Shown here: positions 29,230 through 40,404 of the stretch, in pieces
Position numbering within the stretch: the first letter of the stretch is position 1
Layout: every line of letters begins with the position of its first letter
Assembly: GCA_047967505.1 (NCBI GenBank)
Contig: CM106540.1
From: Dipteris shenzhenensis
Taxonomy: Eukaryota > Polypodiophyta > Polypodiopsida > Gleicheniales
Reading direction: 5' to 3' (one strand)
DNA length: 64,000 nucleotides
The notes under the pieces: generated by a model
What the model saw: the letters and a program-made list of their open reading frames with translations, nothing else
Databases searched by the model: none
Told to the model about the DNA's origin: nothing
Translations under genes and position numbers: made by a program

Positions 29230-31587
29230 ATGGTCCCACAGCTTAGGCTGACCCTGTGTAGTCGTTCTGGCAGAGCTGAAAATGTGCTCCACAAAATGTT
29301 GCCTCAGTTGAAGGAGGTTAAGAAAATTTATGACCTTCAAGAGGAACGTTTAAACAAGCTTCCGGTGTCTAGAATAAACAAGTGGATGCATATGTATGTG
29401 AAGCGTGGAAGCATGGGAGATGCTCTCCACGTGTTTGAGAAAATGTCAAAGCGTGATGTGGTGTCATGGAACATTATGATCCTGGGTTATGCCAAGCTGA
29501 AAGAGGGTGCAAGAGCTTTGCAATTTTATGCCGGAATGCACCAGGAAGGCGTCCCAGCAGATCATGTAACCTTTGTTGGTGCGTTGAAGGCCTGCAGCGA
29601 CCTGGCTGCACTAGAGGAGTGGAATCACGTTGATGGGAGTCCCATGAAAATGGGGTGCTTCATGAAAGGTAGTGCCATCCACGCTGAGATAGTAAAGAGC
29701 GGCTTTGAGTCGCACGTATTTGTTGGAACCAATTTACTGAATATGTATGCGAAATGTGGGAGCATGAAGGATGCACATAGTGTCTTTGATGAATTAGCTC
29801 ATCGTAATGTAGTTACATGGAGTACCATGATCCTGGGGTATGCTGAGCGACAAGACTGTGCTCTGACTTTAGACTTATACGTGCAGATGCACCAGGCAGG
29901 TGTCCAACCAAATGATCGAACCTTTGTGGGAACATTGAAGGCTTGCACTAGCCTTGCAACACAGGAAGAGGAAAAGCAAGTTGATGGGAAATTTGTGAAA
30001 GTAGGTTGCTTGGTGAAGGGAAGAGCTATACACATCCAAGTTGTAAGGAGCGGTTTTGAGTTAGATGTATTTGTTGGAACTAATTTGGTAAATATGTATG
30101 CAAAATGTGGGAGCATGGAGGATGCACGTCGTGTCTTTGACGAATTGCCCCATCGTAATGTGGTAACATGGACTACTATGCTCCTGGGATACGTGGAGCA
30201 AGGGGATACTGCACTAGCCTTGGAATTGTATACGTGGATGCACCAGGAAGGTATCAAAGCAGATCATCGAGCCTTTGTTGGTGCATTGAAGGCTTGTGGT
30301 AGCTTGGCAGTTGCGCAAGAGGGGCAGCAAGTTGATGGCAAGTTTTCAAAAATGAGATGCCTTGTAAAAGGTCGAGTTATCCACTCCCATGTGGTCAAGA
30401 GTGGCTCTGAGCCAGATATATTCGTGGGAACTAACTTGATCAATATGTATGCCAAATGTGGGAGCATGAAGGATGCCCAGTCTGTCTTTGACAAATTGCC
30501 TCATTGTAATGAGGTTACATGGACTACCATGATCATGGGATATTCTGAACAAGGAAAAAGCAACGAGGCTTTTAGAATTTATGTGCAGATGCAAGAGCAA
30601 GGTCTTTCACCAAGTAGCTTTACCTTTGTCGCCATTCTGAAAGCTTGCGGTGACACAGCAGCTCTGGAAACTGGAAAGGAGCTCCATTCACAAATCAGCA
30701 GGGTTGGGTTTGAGACTGGTGCAATTGTGGCAAGCAGTCTTATTGACATGTATGCCAAATGTGGGAGCATGCTTGATGCCCAAGAGTTGTTTAATGCATT
30801 GGCCATAAGGAATGTTGTACACTGGAGTGCTTTGATTGCAGGATATGCTAGGCAGGGGGAGAGTGAACTTGTGTTTTATTTGTTTGAGAGACTGAGAAAG
30901 GAAGGTGTAGAGCCAAATGGGGTCACATTTCTTAGTGTCCTCACTGTATGCAGTCATGAGGGTCTAGTGGACAAGGGCCAGAAGTACTTTAAGACTATGA
31001 GCAGACAGTACGGTATAATCCCAACTATTGAACACTACAGCTGCATGGTTGATCTTCTTGGTCGTGCAGGCCTACTTGACGAGGCTATGTCAATGGTGGA
31101 GAAGATGCCTTTCCAACCTAGCGTTGTTATATGGTTGACCTTGTTGGGTGCTTGTCGAAACTGGAAGAATGTAGAAGTTGGAAGGCGTGCCTTTGAAAAT
31201 GCTGTGAGATTGGATGAAAAACTTCTTGCAGCATATGTCTTGATGACAAACATATATGGAGATGTTCACATGTGGGAGGACTGCGACAGGATCCAGGTAA
31301 TGAGAAACAAGAAGCAGCCTGGACAAAGCTGGTGGACTGATCGTAGTGGAATGGTGCATGCATTTGTTGCAGGAGATAGGACGCATCCCCAAAGCGAAGA
31401 CATATATGCAAAGCTGGAAGATCTTTCCTTCAAAATGAAGGACTATATGGCACATAAATTTTTTGATGGTGAAAAGGAAGATGCACTGTGTGGGCACAGC
31501 GAACAGCTTGCAATTGCTTGTGCCCTAATCAATACACCTGCAGGGACAGGTAAAAAATCTGCATGTTTGTCAGGATTGTCACAATAG
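29230..31587 (+). CDS. PLS-type pentatricopeptide repeat protein with truncated DYW domain (PPR 1)
   Basis: Member of the organelle RNA-binding PLS-PPR family, whose DYW members direct cytidine-to-uridine (and in some lineages reverse) RNA editing. The frame is 785 codons without introns. The ATG at 29230 is the first after an in-frame TAG at 29218, and the N-terminus is basic and Ser-rich, compatible with organelle targeting. Repeats span about residues 45-620 ('NMYAKCGSMEDARRVFDELPHR' style). Three of four long units carry an extra stretch of about 16 residues of the form VDGKFxKxGCLVKGRAIH. E1/E2 regions follow, then a PG box PGQSWW (696-701) and the deaminase start with GHSEQLA (zinc His and catalytic Glu). 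The frame is then lost after TPAGT, and 18 unrelated residues end it. The DYW remainder is intact but out of frame at 31553-31693. As it stands it is unlikely to deaminate. Confidence 0.8.
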   Translation: MVPQLRLTLCSRSGRAENVLHKMLPQLKEVKKIYDLQEERLNKLPVSRINKWMHMYVKRGSMGDALHVFEKMSKRDVVSWNIMILGYAKLKEGARALQFYAGMHQEGVPADHVTFVGALKACSDLAALEEWNHVDGSPMKMGCFMKGSAIHAEIVKSGFESHVFVGTNLLNMYAKCGSMKDAHSVFDELAHRNVVTWSTMILGYAERQDCALTLDLYVQMHQAGVQPNDRTFVGTLKACTSLATQEEEKQVDGKFVKVGCLVKGRAIHIQVVRSGFELDVFVGTNLVNMYAKCGSMEDARRVFDELPHRNVVTWTTMLLGYVEQGDTALALELYTWMHQEGIKADHRAFVGALKACGSLAVAQEGQQVDGKFSKMRCLVKGRVIHSHVVKSGSEPDIFVGTNLINMYAKCGSMKDAQSVFDKLPHCNEVTWTTMIMGYSEQGKSNEAFRIYVQMQEQGLSPSSFTFVAILKACGDTAALETGKELHSQISRVGFETGAIVASSLIDMYAKCGSMLDAQELFNALAIRNVVHWSALIAGYARQGESELVFYLFERLRKEGVEPNGVTFLSVLTVCSHEGLVDKGQKYFKTMSRQYGIIPTIEHYSCMVDLLGRAGLLDEAMSMVEKMPFQPSVVIWLTLLGACRNWKNVEVGRRAFENAVRLDEKLLAAYVLMTNIYGDVHMWEDCDRIQVMRNKKQPGQSWWTDRSGMVHAFVAGDRTHPQSEDIYAKLEDLSFKMKDYMAHKFFDGEKEDALCGHSEQLAIACALINTPAGTGKKSACLSGLSQ

Positions 31588-31693
31588 TACTGCTCTTATA
31601 TCAACGATAGAACATCGAAATATTGTTCTTAGAGATGCAAGTCGCATTCACAATTTCAAGGATGGAAAGTGTCCTTGCGGGATCAATTGTTGA
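31553..31693 (+). pseudogene. Out-of-frame remainder of the PPR 1 DYW domain
   Basis: In the next frame, 46 codons run from KNLHVCQDCH (the CxxC zinc pair) through 'IVLRDASRIHNFKDGKCPCG' and end INC-stop instead of DYW. Against the usual spacing between GT and KNLxVC, about 11 nt are missing, which explains the frame change. A canonical GT-AG intron cannot restore it within this short distance. Confidence 0.8.
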
Positions 31694-32498
31694 TGACACT
31701 GCATCTACAGCATATTCTCTTGTTGGGGTTATCTGTCAATGTGCTGGGATGCTATGTCTGTGCTGGGATGCTATGTCTGTGCTGAGCTTTTGTGACACTT
31801 TCTGGTAAGACAAACATTGATATTCCTTCGACTATCGCAAAGTGGTGTGTGGACGAATCCAGTCACCTTATTTTGGGTGTCAGCTATCAGTATCAGTAGG
31901 CTAGAGTCCTGTATGGTAGTGTATCAGCCAGCCTTAGGACATGCCCGAATTTTTCAAGATCTACAAGGAAATATAATGTTAGTCCCGTAGACTGTGCCGG
32001 AACTCGGGTCTCATGTGGGTCTTAAGATAATAGACCATGCCCCCCTCCCCCCTCTACCTGCCTGGGGGGAAAAAGAACTGTCAAAGCAGCCATAAATTCA
32101 GTTTGACATAATTGTCAAATCAGAAGTTATCTAAATTGAACCAAACCTTGTATGTAGGCCAAGCTACACAGGAAGATCATATATTCACAATTTAGAATGA
32201 TTTAAAAAAGACTTTTTGCAGTTGCCCCAGTTTGTATCTTTTATCCTAGTCATATTTTGCACTCACTGCATTTCATAAATTATATTTTGCATAGTCTTTA
32301 AAACGTGCTTCTTACTCCCTTGATTTTGTGTTTCCTGACCTCTATGTCAGTCATTAGTACTTCGTCCCAAATCTTGATCGCTATCAGTTTCACTCTAGTG
32401 GTTAGTGTTTTTCATACTTCTTGCTTGCTCATTGGTCAATTTTGGAAGAACTGTTGTGAGAAGCAATTTCCAACAGTTGGCCTTTGAAATCATCGCAT
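31694..32498. other. No recognisable feature
   Basis: Contains a 17-bp doublet 'gctgggatgctatgtct' near 31743 and nothing coding that can be supported. Confidence 0.35.
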
Positions 32499-33800
32499 TC
32501 AACTCCCTAAATATCTCCAAGCTACATTGATTTTGTTCTCCTCCAATGGGGAGCCTTCCATTTCAGCATTGCTTTTTGGCTCGTCTTTGCTTCGGTTCTT
32601 TGTCTGACTGCATTCTAGCTCTTTAGTGCTGTGATTCATCATCTGACTACTTTTAGACTCTTCTCTTAGTTCTACCAAGACATCTTTCTGCTTAAATGCC
32701 TCAGTTATTTGTGTGGCCATCTTCTTGTTTTCTTTCCGATGGATCTGTAGTTCTTTTGGCTCCTCTTGATTTGTTGAGTTCTTTTGGCTGCCTTGTGACC
32801 TTGTGACCACTTTTGTTTTGATGTGTGTGAACACCAAGCCTATAGTTCATCATTGTAGCATGCTTTCTGTAGCATATCTAGCTATTTTTTCCACAATCCG
32901 TAGTCCTTATGATGACCTCCCTTTTCGTAGAAGAAACATGTGTGTGATAGGATCATCTACATTCACTCTAAACTTGATTGACCTTTGTGGTCCTTTTGCT
33001 TTTGTTGAACAACGCTCTTTGATTGTGTGGCCTAGACGTTTGCAAATGTTGTAGTGTCATCAATCAATTTTGCACTTGATGCACCAAATTGCTCCTTTTT
33101 CAGGAGCTCCTCTTATTCCATCTCTTTGAAGGGCCTTTTCAGCTCCTTCCTTTTGTTGCTGATTTCGTTTTGACAACTAGTTCGTCGTCTCTTCTTCACC
33201 TCCATTGTCCATGATGATCCCCTTCTCAATCGCAATTGCCTTGTGTAGCAATTTGTTGTATGTTCTTGTTGGATTTGTGATTTCCATGTTATACCATTGC
33301 ATTGCAATATGTTTGCGGTTCATAGGAAGCTCTGCAAACGGGAAAGACGATTCTCACCCTCTCGTCTTGTGTATTTTCTAAATTTGATCTCCGACTTTGG
33401 TCGTGCCATCATTGGTGATTTGCTGATTTGCTAATGGAGTTGCTCGTGCACTCCCTATTGCGTCTTCAATTCTCTTGAAATGCTTTGCACTTCCTTTGTG
33501 GATTTGGTGGGGTATTCCTTCCTGGTCCTTTGGGCCGTGATACCCCTTGGAAGTGGAGCCTTTGACTCTCTTGACCTTCTTTCACTCATGCCTATTTTGT
33601 TGTCCTTAGCATTATATCTAGTTTCAAACTGCTTAGGTTTCCTACTCTTCCTCGGCTTGAATTTCCTTGTCATTCAATGACAGGATTCTATGAGCTTACT
33701 CGTCCACTCTTCTCTTCTTTTTTGATGCCTTTGCTATTATGAGTTCTTGCATCCTCTATTGCACCTGACATTCGTTTCGTATTGATTCATTTTGTTTGCT
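32499..33800 (-). pseudogene. Decayed retrotransposon gag region with zinc knuckle
   Basis: Minus-strand pieces in several frames are Lys/Arg/Glu-rich (32499-32837, 33113-33307, 33455-33673), as Gag proteins often are. Between them, at about 33000-33050, a knuckle reads YNICKRLGHTIKERC, where the first Cys is Tyr (one G-to-A change) and one extra residue precedes the last Cys. Many stops and frame changes are present. No LTRs could be assigned. Confidence 0.4.
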
Positions 33801-34892
33801 TTTTGACCTGCACACTCTACCGATAACCCTCTCATAAAGGCAGTGCGTACCCATATAATTGTTAAAAATTAGGAGACAAGGGAGGCTCACGGGGAATGGA
33901 ATGGATCCACAGTTTTTAAAGGAAGCACATTCCTTGAATCAGTAGATCTTGACACTTTTACTCTCTCTCTCTCTCTCTCTCTCCGCATCAAAAAATTGAT
34001 GGAAGCCAAAGAAAAAGGTAGAGATGGAAGAGTCATCATCCTAGATAGGAAGCCCCCTCCTCCCCCTAAATAGGGACATGTAGACTATAGGACCATGAGT
34101 GCTTTGCCTTTTCTGTTTTGAATAGGAAAGGGACCTTGTGGTCTTCCCTAGGCAACCTTACAAAAACCTTTTGGGGGAAATACCATGACATTTACCGTCG
34201 CACGACGGGAACGTTTCTGCAAGGCTTGGCTTGTAGGTATTTTTTGCAACATCACCCCGAGAGGGATTAGATGGTTGTATAGTTTGCCACCCTGGTTATT
34301 AGCCCTTGTTACAGAGAATCCCTAGGCGTGAGGTGGGATCTCTGGCAGCAACAGGAGTGTCTTTCTGACAGCCAACATTTAATTTTCTGTTGATTTTCAT
34401 GGTTAGCACCTTTATGGTATTTGCCAACTTGTATGATGGTTTTTTTAAAGCATCAATAGAAGTTCTTTTCTCTGGGAAAAAGAAAAAAAGAAAAAAAAAA
34501 GACCCATGACATCCCACATATAGATTAGAGTCTTGCATAGATGGAGTACATGGATCAAGAGTAGTTGTAATTCTCTTTTGCTCCCATCTGAAGGTGATCA
34601 GGAGGAGTGGCAAATCATTGGTATAGGTGAGCATGCCTAATATATTTGGATCCGATACTCAAAAATGTATACGTTATAGCATGCTACTTCCATCCATATA
34701 CATTAGATTATGCTATGATTGCCTCAAGGATAGGACATGCATCTATTTCCTAGTATTGCATGGGGACATTTCGAGAGACATACAATTGGGGAGGTCTCCT
34801 GTTAGGAGCAACGCGAAAGTGGGATGCGTAAAATACAAAATACAAAAAGCACACAGAATGTAAGACACGGAGAGACACCGATAAACATGGTT
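33801..34892. other. Intergenic stretch with a short (CT)n run
   Basis: A CT run lies at 33959-33982. No open frame is supported. Position 34888-34892 (TGGTT) is the left target-site duplication of the LTR element that follows. Confidence 0.5.
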
Positions 34893-35451
34893 TGTGAAGA
34901 ACCAGACTTCTCGTGAATGCAAATGTGTGCAATGCATGCATAATTTGAATGCCAATTGACCCTCCAATGGGGAAGAACGCCCTCCTGAGAGTACTTGCTT
35001 CTATTTTAACCTACATGCAAGGTGGGAGAGAGATGGCAGATGAATGCAAGGTGAATGAAGAATGCTACTTGAGATTCACAATGAAAGGGTGATACCCTTT
35101 CATTAATGTCCCTTGAGATCACTCAAGTTCCATCTTCCCATTTACACCTACCCTTAGCCTATACCCATGCATCTACCATTCAATGCATTCTTCCCTTCCT
35201 ATTGCCCCTAGGACCTAGACACAAGTGTGCACATTTTTATTAATAGAATAAGTGTCACATGTCCAAATTTGATGCCGTTTGAAGCAGTGGCTCCAGCTCG
35301 ACTAGTCCTATCTACTGAGATGATCCACCACCATAACAAATCAGTCGGTGTCCATCATAAATACATATACATGTTACACCATTGGCGTATAATATATAAT
35401 AATGTTTTAATGTCTACGAATCAGGGATTAGTGATTTCTCTTGTCATGACG
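34893..35451 (-). repeat. 3' LTR of the gag-only element
   Basis: About 559 bp, roughly 90 percent identical to the copy at 40405-40973. In element orientation its first base pair has changed from TG to CG. Confidence 0.85.
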
Positions 35452-36112
35452 CTCCCTCTTGCTTGAATGGACAGAAGTCCTCTTCAAGATCCTCTCTTGT
35501 CTCTTTCTCTTATGTACACTTCTCTTTTACTTCTGCATTTGCATCTCCTCTTCATAATCTGCAAATAGTCTTCTCCTGGTAGTACACAATCTCTTCTGAA
35601 TCAGAACTTAAATCTCATCTTCAAGTTTTGGTTCCTCTTGATGTTGAATATTCAAAATGCAGAAGTACCACTGTAGTGCCTCTTCAATATTTCTTCATAC
35701 TCAAAACTCTCTTCTGAATACCAAGCTGCTAAAATCTCTTTATAGTGACCTGCTCAATAAGCTAAAACATACTAGTCAGTTTTCAAAAGATGTTCTCTCA
35801 CCCCAAATGTGTTACTGAACTAGGTAGACCTTGGCCATAGTTGATTTTGCGATGGATAACTACTTAGTCTATAGAAACTAAAGACCTTCAATCTTTTTTT
35901 ATAACTCTTCTATTTCAGCCTTATTCATCCTATAAGACGCTCTACATGGAGGAGAAAATATTTTTTTCTCTGTCCATGTTCTACAATGAATATATCTACT
36001 CTCTATCTAGTTCACACATCCATACACCAGTGTTGGCTAAATGAATAGCATTTACTCTTGGTTTTATGTTTACCATAGAGTCCTGGGATGAGGATGTAGA
36101 AGCCTCACCCTC

Positions 36113-37024
36113 CTACTTGGATGTTTTGCCTTTCTCTTTTACAGAATTGGTTTTGGCAATTTTGGCTAGTAGAGTAGGACATTTATACCATGGATGCCCT
36201 GGCTTATGTTTCTTACATCTGAAACATTTACCCTCCTTGATTAGCTTTTTCTTCTCATCATCAGTCATGGAAGGAAATGGTATCCATCTAGGACATGATT
36301 GGCTATTGACATTTTGTACAATAGCTTTCTCTTTTCCTTTGTTGAAAGGCTTATGAGGATTCAATTTCCTCTCAGCAATCTCAACCAATTTAGTGAGGTC
36401 TTTCAAGGTGGTTGGGTTGAACATTTTAACCTCATACCTCACTTTTGGGGTTAGGGCTGCTAAATACTTCTTCCTTCTATCATCCTCACTCTTCTCAGGT
36501 AACTCTAAAGAGAGTTTCCAGAACCTAGCTGTAAATTCAATGCTACTCTCGTTATCGAATTGCCTGAACCTTTCCCAGTGGAAGCTCAATTCTTCTTCAT
36601 GCCTTAGAGGCATGAAAGTGGCCTTACGCTGCTCTACAAATTTGGACCATTGAAGAATAGTCTCTGTCCCTATTTGTAACAAGAACCACCACATCAAAGC
36701 ATCCTTCTGTAGATGCACTGTGGCAAGAGCAAGCTTCTGGTGGTCGGTCTTATCTTGATGGGCAGAATATAGCTCAAAATGGCATATCCAATTGAGGATT
36801 TTATCTACCTCTCTTGCTCCATCATACTTTGGGAACTCTATTCTCTCTCGAGGTTGAAATTTGGCTCTTTTTGAGGGGGTACCTAAATCTGCATCCCCAA
36901 AATTTAGGACTCTCTTAGTCCCAAATTTTGTCATAATGGATTGCTCAATCATATGGCTAAGCTGAGAAACCAGCTTATCAATGGGAGACTCCTCTCTCCT
37001 TTTTGCACTTGGATTATAATCCAA
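36113..37024 (-). CDS. Retrotransposon Gag polyprotein
   Basis: Structural Gag of a Ty3-like LTR element, expected to form virus-like particles and bind element RNA in the cytoplasm. It is an intact 303-codon frame. The N-terminal 50 residues are polar. A retrotrans_gag-type helical region covers about residues 80-215 (WICHFELYSAH, ALMWW, FxxRFWKL, RRKKYLAALTP). A zinc knuckle at 267-282 reads CFRCKKHKPGHPWYKC, with six residues between the second Cys and His instead of the usual four. The tail is Lys-rich. No pol frame follows before the LTR about 660 bp downstream. Start is the first ATG of the frame. Confidence 0.8.
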   Translation of the reverse strand: MDYNPSAKRREESPIDKLVSQLSHMIEQSIMTKFGTKRVLNFGDADLGTPSKRAKFQPRERIEFPKYDGAREVDKILNWICHFELYSAHQDKTDHQKLALATVHLQKDALMWWFLLQIGTETILQWSKFVEQRKATFMPLRHEEELSFHWERFRQFDNESSIEFTARFWKLSLELPEKSEDDRRKKYLAALTPKVRYEVKMFNPTTLKDLTKLVEIAERKLNPHKPFNKGKEKAIVQNVNSQSCPRWIPFPSMTDDEKKKLIKEGKCFRCKKHKPGHPWYKCPTLLAKIAKTNSVKEKGKTSK

Positions 37025-37277
37025 GTATATGGAATTTTGACTTAAAGGCGTAAATTCAATGCCTTACTCTTGGATGGACTCATTTCTTCCTTCATTTCTA
37101 AAGGAAAACTCCCTATTAAGAAATTCTTGAAGGAGAGATGAAGCTAATTCTACACGTGGGTTATCATACTCAATACGTGTGTAACTCTCATCTATATTAT
37201 CCTCTTCAGGAGGAGGTGATGGTGTTGTCTCCCTATCTGCTTCTGGTAGTGGAGGAAAAAGGACAAGTTCATTATTA

Positions 37278-37574
37278 TGATGGGATATCTCAAGGTGTAT
37301 GCCTCAGGCACACCTTGGTTTCTATGTGTGAGTGCTAGAGGCACAGTTAGGTGCCCACAAGCACAGTTAGGTGGTGGAGAGCCACATAGGATGATTGAGA
37401 GAATCGAGGAGCAGATTGAGGAGATGATTATGGAGCTCTGAAGTCATCAGTGATGTCAGTGAGCATGTATGAGGTGCCTACTTAAAGACCTCACTCTTCT
37501 TCATTCCAAAATGCAAGTAATGCAAGTATTCAGAGTTTGTGTCCACTCTTTGCTTTTCTTTCAGCTTACCAACA
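37278..37574 (+). repeat. 5' LTR of the nested element
   Basis: 297 bp, about 98 percent identical to the right LTR. Confidence 0.9.
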
Positions 37575-38429
37575 TGGTATTAGAGCCCTTTGACCCCCCT
37601 TGAGCCCATTTCTGCCACATCATCTTCTTCTTCTTCATCTTCTTCTCCATTTTCCTCCTTCTTCCCAAAATATTTGAGAGCTTGGTTCTCCGCCTACAAA
37701 TGACCATTGCCCAAACCCTCTGAGCTGTAAACTCCTCTAGTATGGGCGAACTTCCACCTGCAAGCAATTGAGAAAAAAACGTCTCTGTTGGCTGCCATTC
37801 TCCAAACAGCGAATTTCTTCTATCGCTCAATACTCCCTACCTGCTCCGCCATTGCCTGAGCCCTCTTAGGATAGATGGGCGACCTCAAGATGAAGATTTT
37901 GAGCCAATTTTCAGCTCATTTGGTTCAGTAACGAAGGAGAAATCGTCAAAATTCAGGTTCAGCCTGTAGCAACTCCCCCGGGCAAAAGCGCGCACCATTT
38001 CGTCCAACCTCTGTGCTGGACCCTCTCTGGTATATGAGCTTTCTTTTGCTTCAGAAAGCTTTCTTTTCCTTGCTTTGAAGAGTGAGCTACAAGCTCTCCA
38101 AGTTCAGCCTTTTGGTTTTGACAGTTTTGGACAAGTTTTTGAAGATGATGCTACATAAAATGCTACTCTAGCATTTCTAGTTTTTTGAAACTTTCAATAA
38201 CTTCAGTACAAGTGTGGCTTCAGTTTTGTTTTGAATTGCTAGACCTGGTTTTGATTGGAAAGTATTCATTTTAGCCACCTCTATGAAGCATGTAAGAAGA
38301 AGCATCATTGTTTGAAATTTGGTCACAAGACTTTGCTACATTAAATGCTTATATTTTGAAGCATTTCAGTTGTTATTCTAAGCTCTGTAAGAGAGAAGAC
38401 ACTGCCCAATACCTGGGTTAGACCCTCTC

Positions 38430-38833
38430 ATGGCTTGCTTATGCAAAATATGTGAAAAGCCAAAACATAAAGCAATGTCTTATTATGCTACAAAGGATGA
38501 AAATGTCAACCTGACTTCCTTGTTGAAGATTGCCAAAACAATGGCAAAAAGGAAGAAACTACAAAGCAAGAGATCTACCCTCTCATGGCACTTTTATTTG
38601 ACTCCAAGTACAAGAAAAAGATGAAGGTCAGATACCTAAGATATGCTTCTCTACACAACTATGGAGATGACAAGATAATTGTTCTCTTGAAGGATATGAT
38701 TTTCAGATCCACTTGTTCTATCATAGTACCATCTTATAAGGCACTAGGCACTGCCCATGTGGTAAGACCTTGCCTTGACATGGATATTTTGCCTCCACAA
38801 GATGAGGCATCCCATGAAGATTATGCATTTTAA
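38430..38833 (+). pseudogene. Passenger ORF of unknown function in the nested element
   Basis: Two overlapping frames, 38430-38624 and 38585-38833, look like one protein of about 135 residues broken by a frameshift near 38555. The first opens MACLCKICEKPKHKAMSYY with a CxxC pair and a Lys-rich end. The second has 'YLRYASLHNYGDDKIIVLL' and an acidic C-terminus ending DYAF. I do not recognise either part and they do not resemble Gag, protease or polymerase. It could be a captured host fragment. Confidence 0.35.
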
Positions 38834-39207
38834 ATCATCTCTATGTATGCTCCAGATCTCTCTTTTTATGTCAAGGTACTTAGCCTGGATAGTCCTCCAA
38901 AATGAATGAAATAAACTATTGTGTTTTTGTGTGTTTTGTAAACACCTCTGGTCACCTTATGATGTAGGACATGTGTATGTTTTGCTCCATGGTACCTCCT
39001 GCAGACATTGTGTGCATGTACATGCAGGGGAGATAACCATTGGAAGGTCTTTTTGTATCCCTTTTGTTTACCTTACACCCAAGGGAACCCTTGCTAGCAT
39101 GAGAACCTAGCCATAGATTTATCCTTGACCACCATGAGATGGCATGAGAAACTATGAGACTAGATGTATCCTTGACATAGCCTGAGGCATTCCCTTGAGG
39201 GGGGGTT

Positions 39208-39504
39208 TGATGGGATATCTCAAGGTGTATGCCTCAGGCACACCTTGGTTTCTATGTGTGAGTGCTAGAGGCACAGTTAGGTGCCCACAAGCACAATTAG
39301 GTGGTGGAGAGCCACATAGGATGATTGAGAGAATCGAGGAGCAGATTGAGGAGATGATTGTGGAGCTCTGAAGTCATCAGTGATGTCAGTGAGCATGTAT
39401 GAGGTGCCTACTTAAGGACCTCACTCTTCTTCATTCCAAAATGCAAGTAATGCAAGTATTCTGAGTTTGTGTCCACTCTTTGCTTTCCTTTCAGCTTACC
39501 AACA
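39208..39504 (+). repeat. 3' LTR of the nested element
   Basis: 297 bp; differences from the left LTR include a G-to-A in cacagttagg and an A-to-G in gattatgg. Confidence 0.9.
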
Positions 39505-40387
39505 TATTAAATATCCCTTCTCCTTCCATTCTTTCCTTTTAGTAATACAAGAGAGAAAATGACACGCAGTAATTTTAGAAAAGGGGTTAATTTTATAGAA
39601 AAAGTCAAGTGTTGTACGTGGTGGTACTTATCCAACTCCCGCTTCACTTGTGTCAAAAAACCACTTAAAATGACCTCTTCTTCCTTCTCTTTTAGCCTTT
39701 CTTCCTTGTTTTTATGCTGTAAACTGATACTTTCCGTTTGGGCTACTTGTTTTGAGCACATTGGTGCTCTAGATATTGCTATAGGGGGTACTTGGTAGGT
39801 GGACCACCCCCTTGAATCTTGTTCCAATCCGACTTTCCGTTGGGGAGAACGAGGGGGTCTCTTTTCCTCAGAGTTAAGGGTTTTAAGGGTCTATTCGCAG
39901 GGGGGAGTCACCTCGTTCCCCGTCCAAAGACCCAAAAAAATCAGAGAAAGCCCCTACACCAGGGGTTCCAAATTTTTGGATTCATGGCTCAAGATTGCAA
40001 GGTCTGCAAGAAATGTTCAAAATTTTGCTAGATTGTCAGGAGATTCAATAGGCCCCGAGCTTCGCAAGGGGTCGGTCAAAGGGCTAGTTCGCGCATAGGT
40101 CAGGGCTCCATGTACTCCTTCATCCGACAATGTGTCACGTACAAACTTGCAGGCCTCTGCATGGGTGTGCTTCATGCCCTTCTTTCGACCCGTCTCTCCA
40201 TGTTCGTGGCCTTTCTATTGTGCTCTTTTGCTATGTCTTCCGTGAAGCCTCCTCCTGTGCGTCACCTCTTTGTGCGGCTCTCTTCCACGCAATCTTCTTG
40301 TCCACTCATGCTTGCTATATGTGCCTCTATCCCATATGCTCTCGCCCTTACTCCTACACACTCTTGCTATCCCGATCGTGGATTGTC

Positions 40388-40402
40388 GCTCCTTTGATAC
40401 CA
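40388..40402 (-). other. Primer binding site of the gag-only element
   Basis: The complement reads TGGTATCAAAGGAGC, close to the initiator Met tRNA binding consensus. It lies two bases inside the 5' LTR. Confidence 0.75.
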
Positions 40403-40404
40403 AA

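Larger units (their letters stand above)
37278..39504 (+). mobile_element. Nested non-autonomous LTR retrotransposon, 2.2 kb
   Basis: Identical-length LTRs of 297 bp (37278-37574 and 39208-39504) begin TGATGGG and end AACA. They differ at only about five positions. The 5-bp duplication TATTA flanks both sides (37273-37277 and 39505-39509). A primer binding site TGGTATTAGAGCCC starts at 37575, directly after the left LTR, and a purine tract gaggggggg lies at 39197-39205 before the right LTR. The 1.6-kb interior encodes no recognisable Gag or Pol. High LTR identity points to a recent insertion into the outer element. Confidence 0.9.

Noticed and set aside
29799-31497. Minus-strand frames of up to 152 codons opposite PPR 1
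   Set aside because: Mirror frames of the repetitive PPR coding sequence; no family match and the plus strand clearly codes.
31548-31575. A 24-nt GT-AG intron restoring the PPR 1 frame
   Set aside because: Far below the minimum plant intron length, and removing it would delete conserved residues of the CxxC segment.
32499-33800. Organelle DNA insertion
   Set aside because: The Lys-rich frames at first suggested a plastid ycf-like gene, but the zinc knuckle and nonsense pattern fit a decayed gag better.
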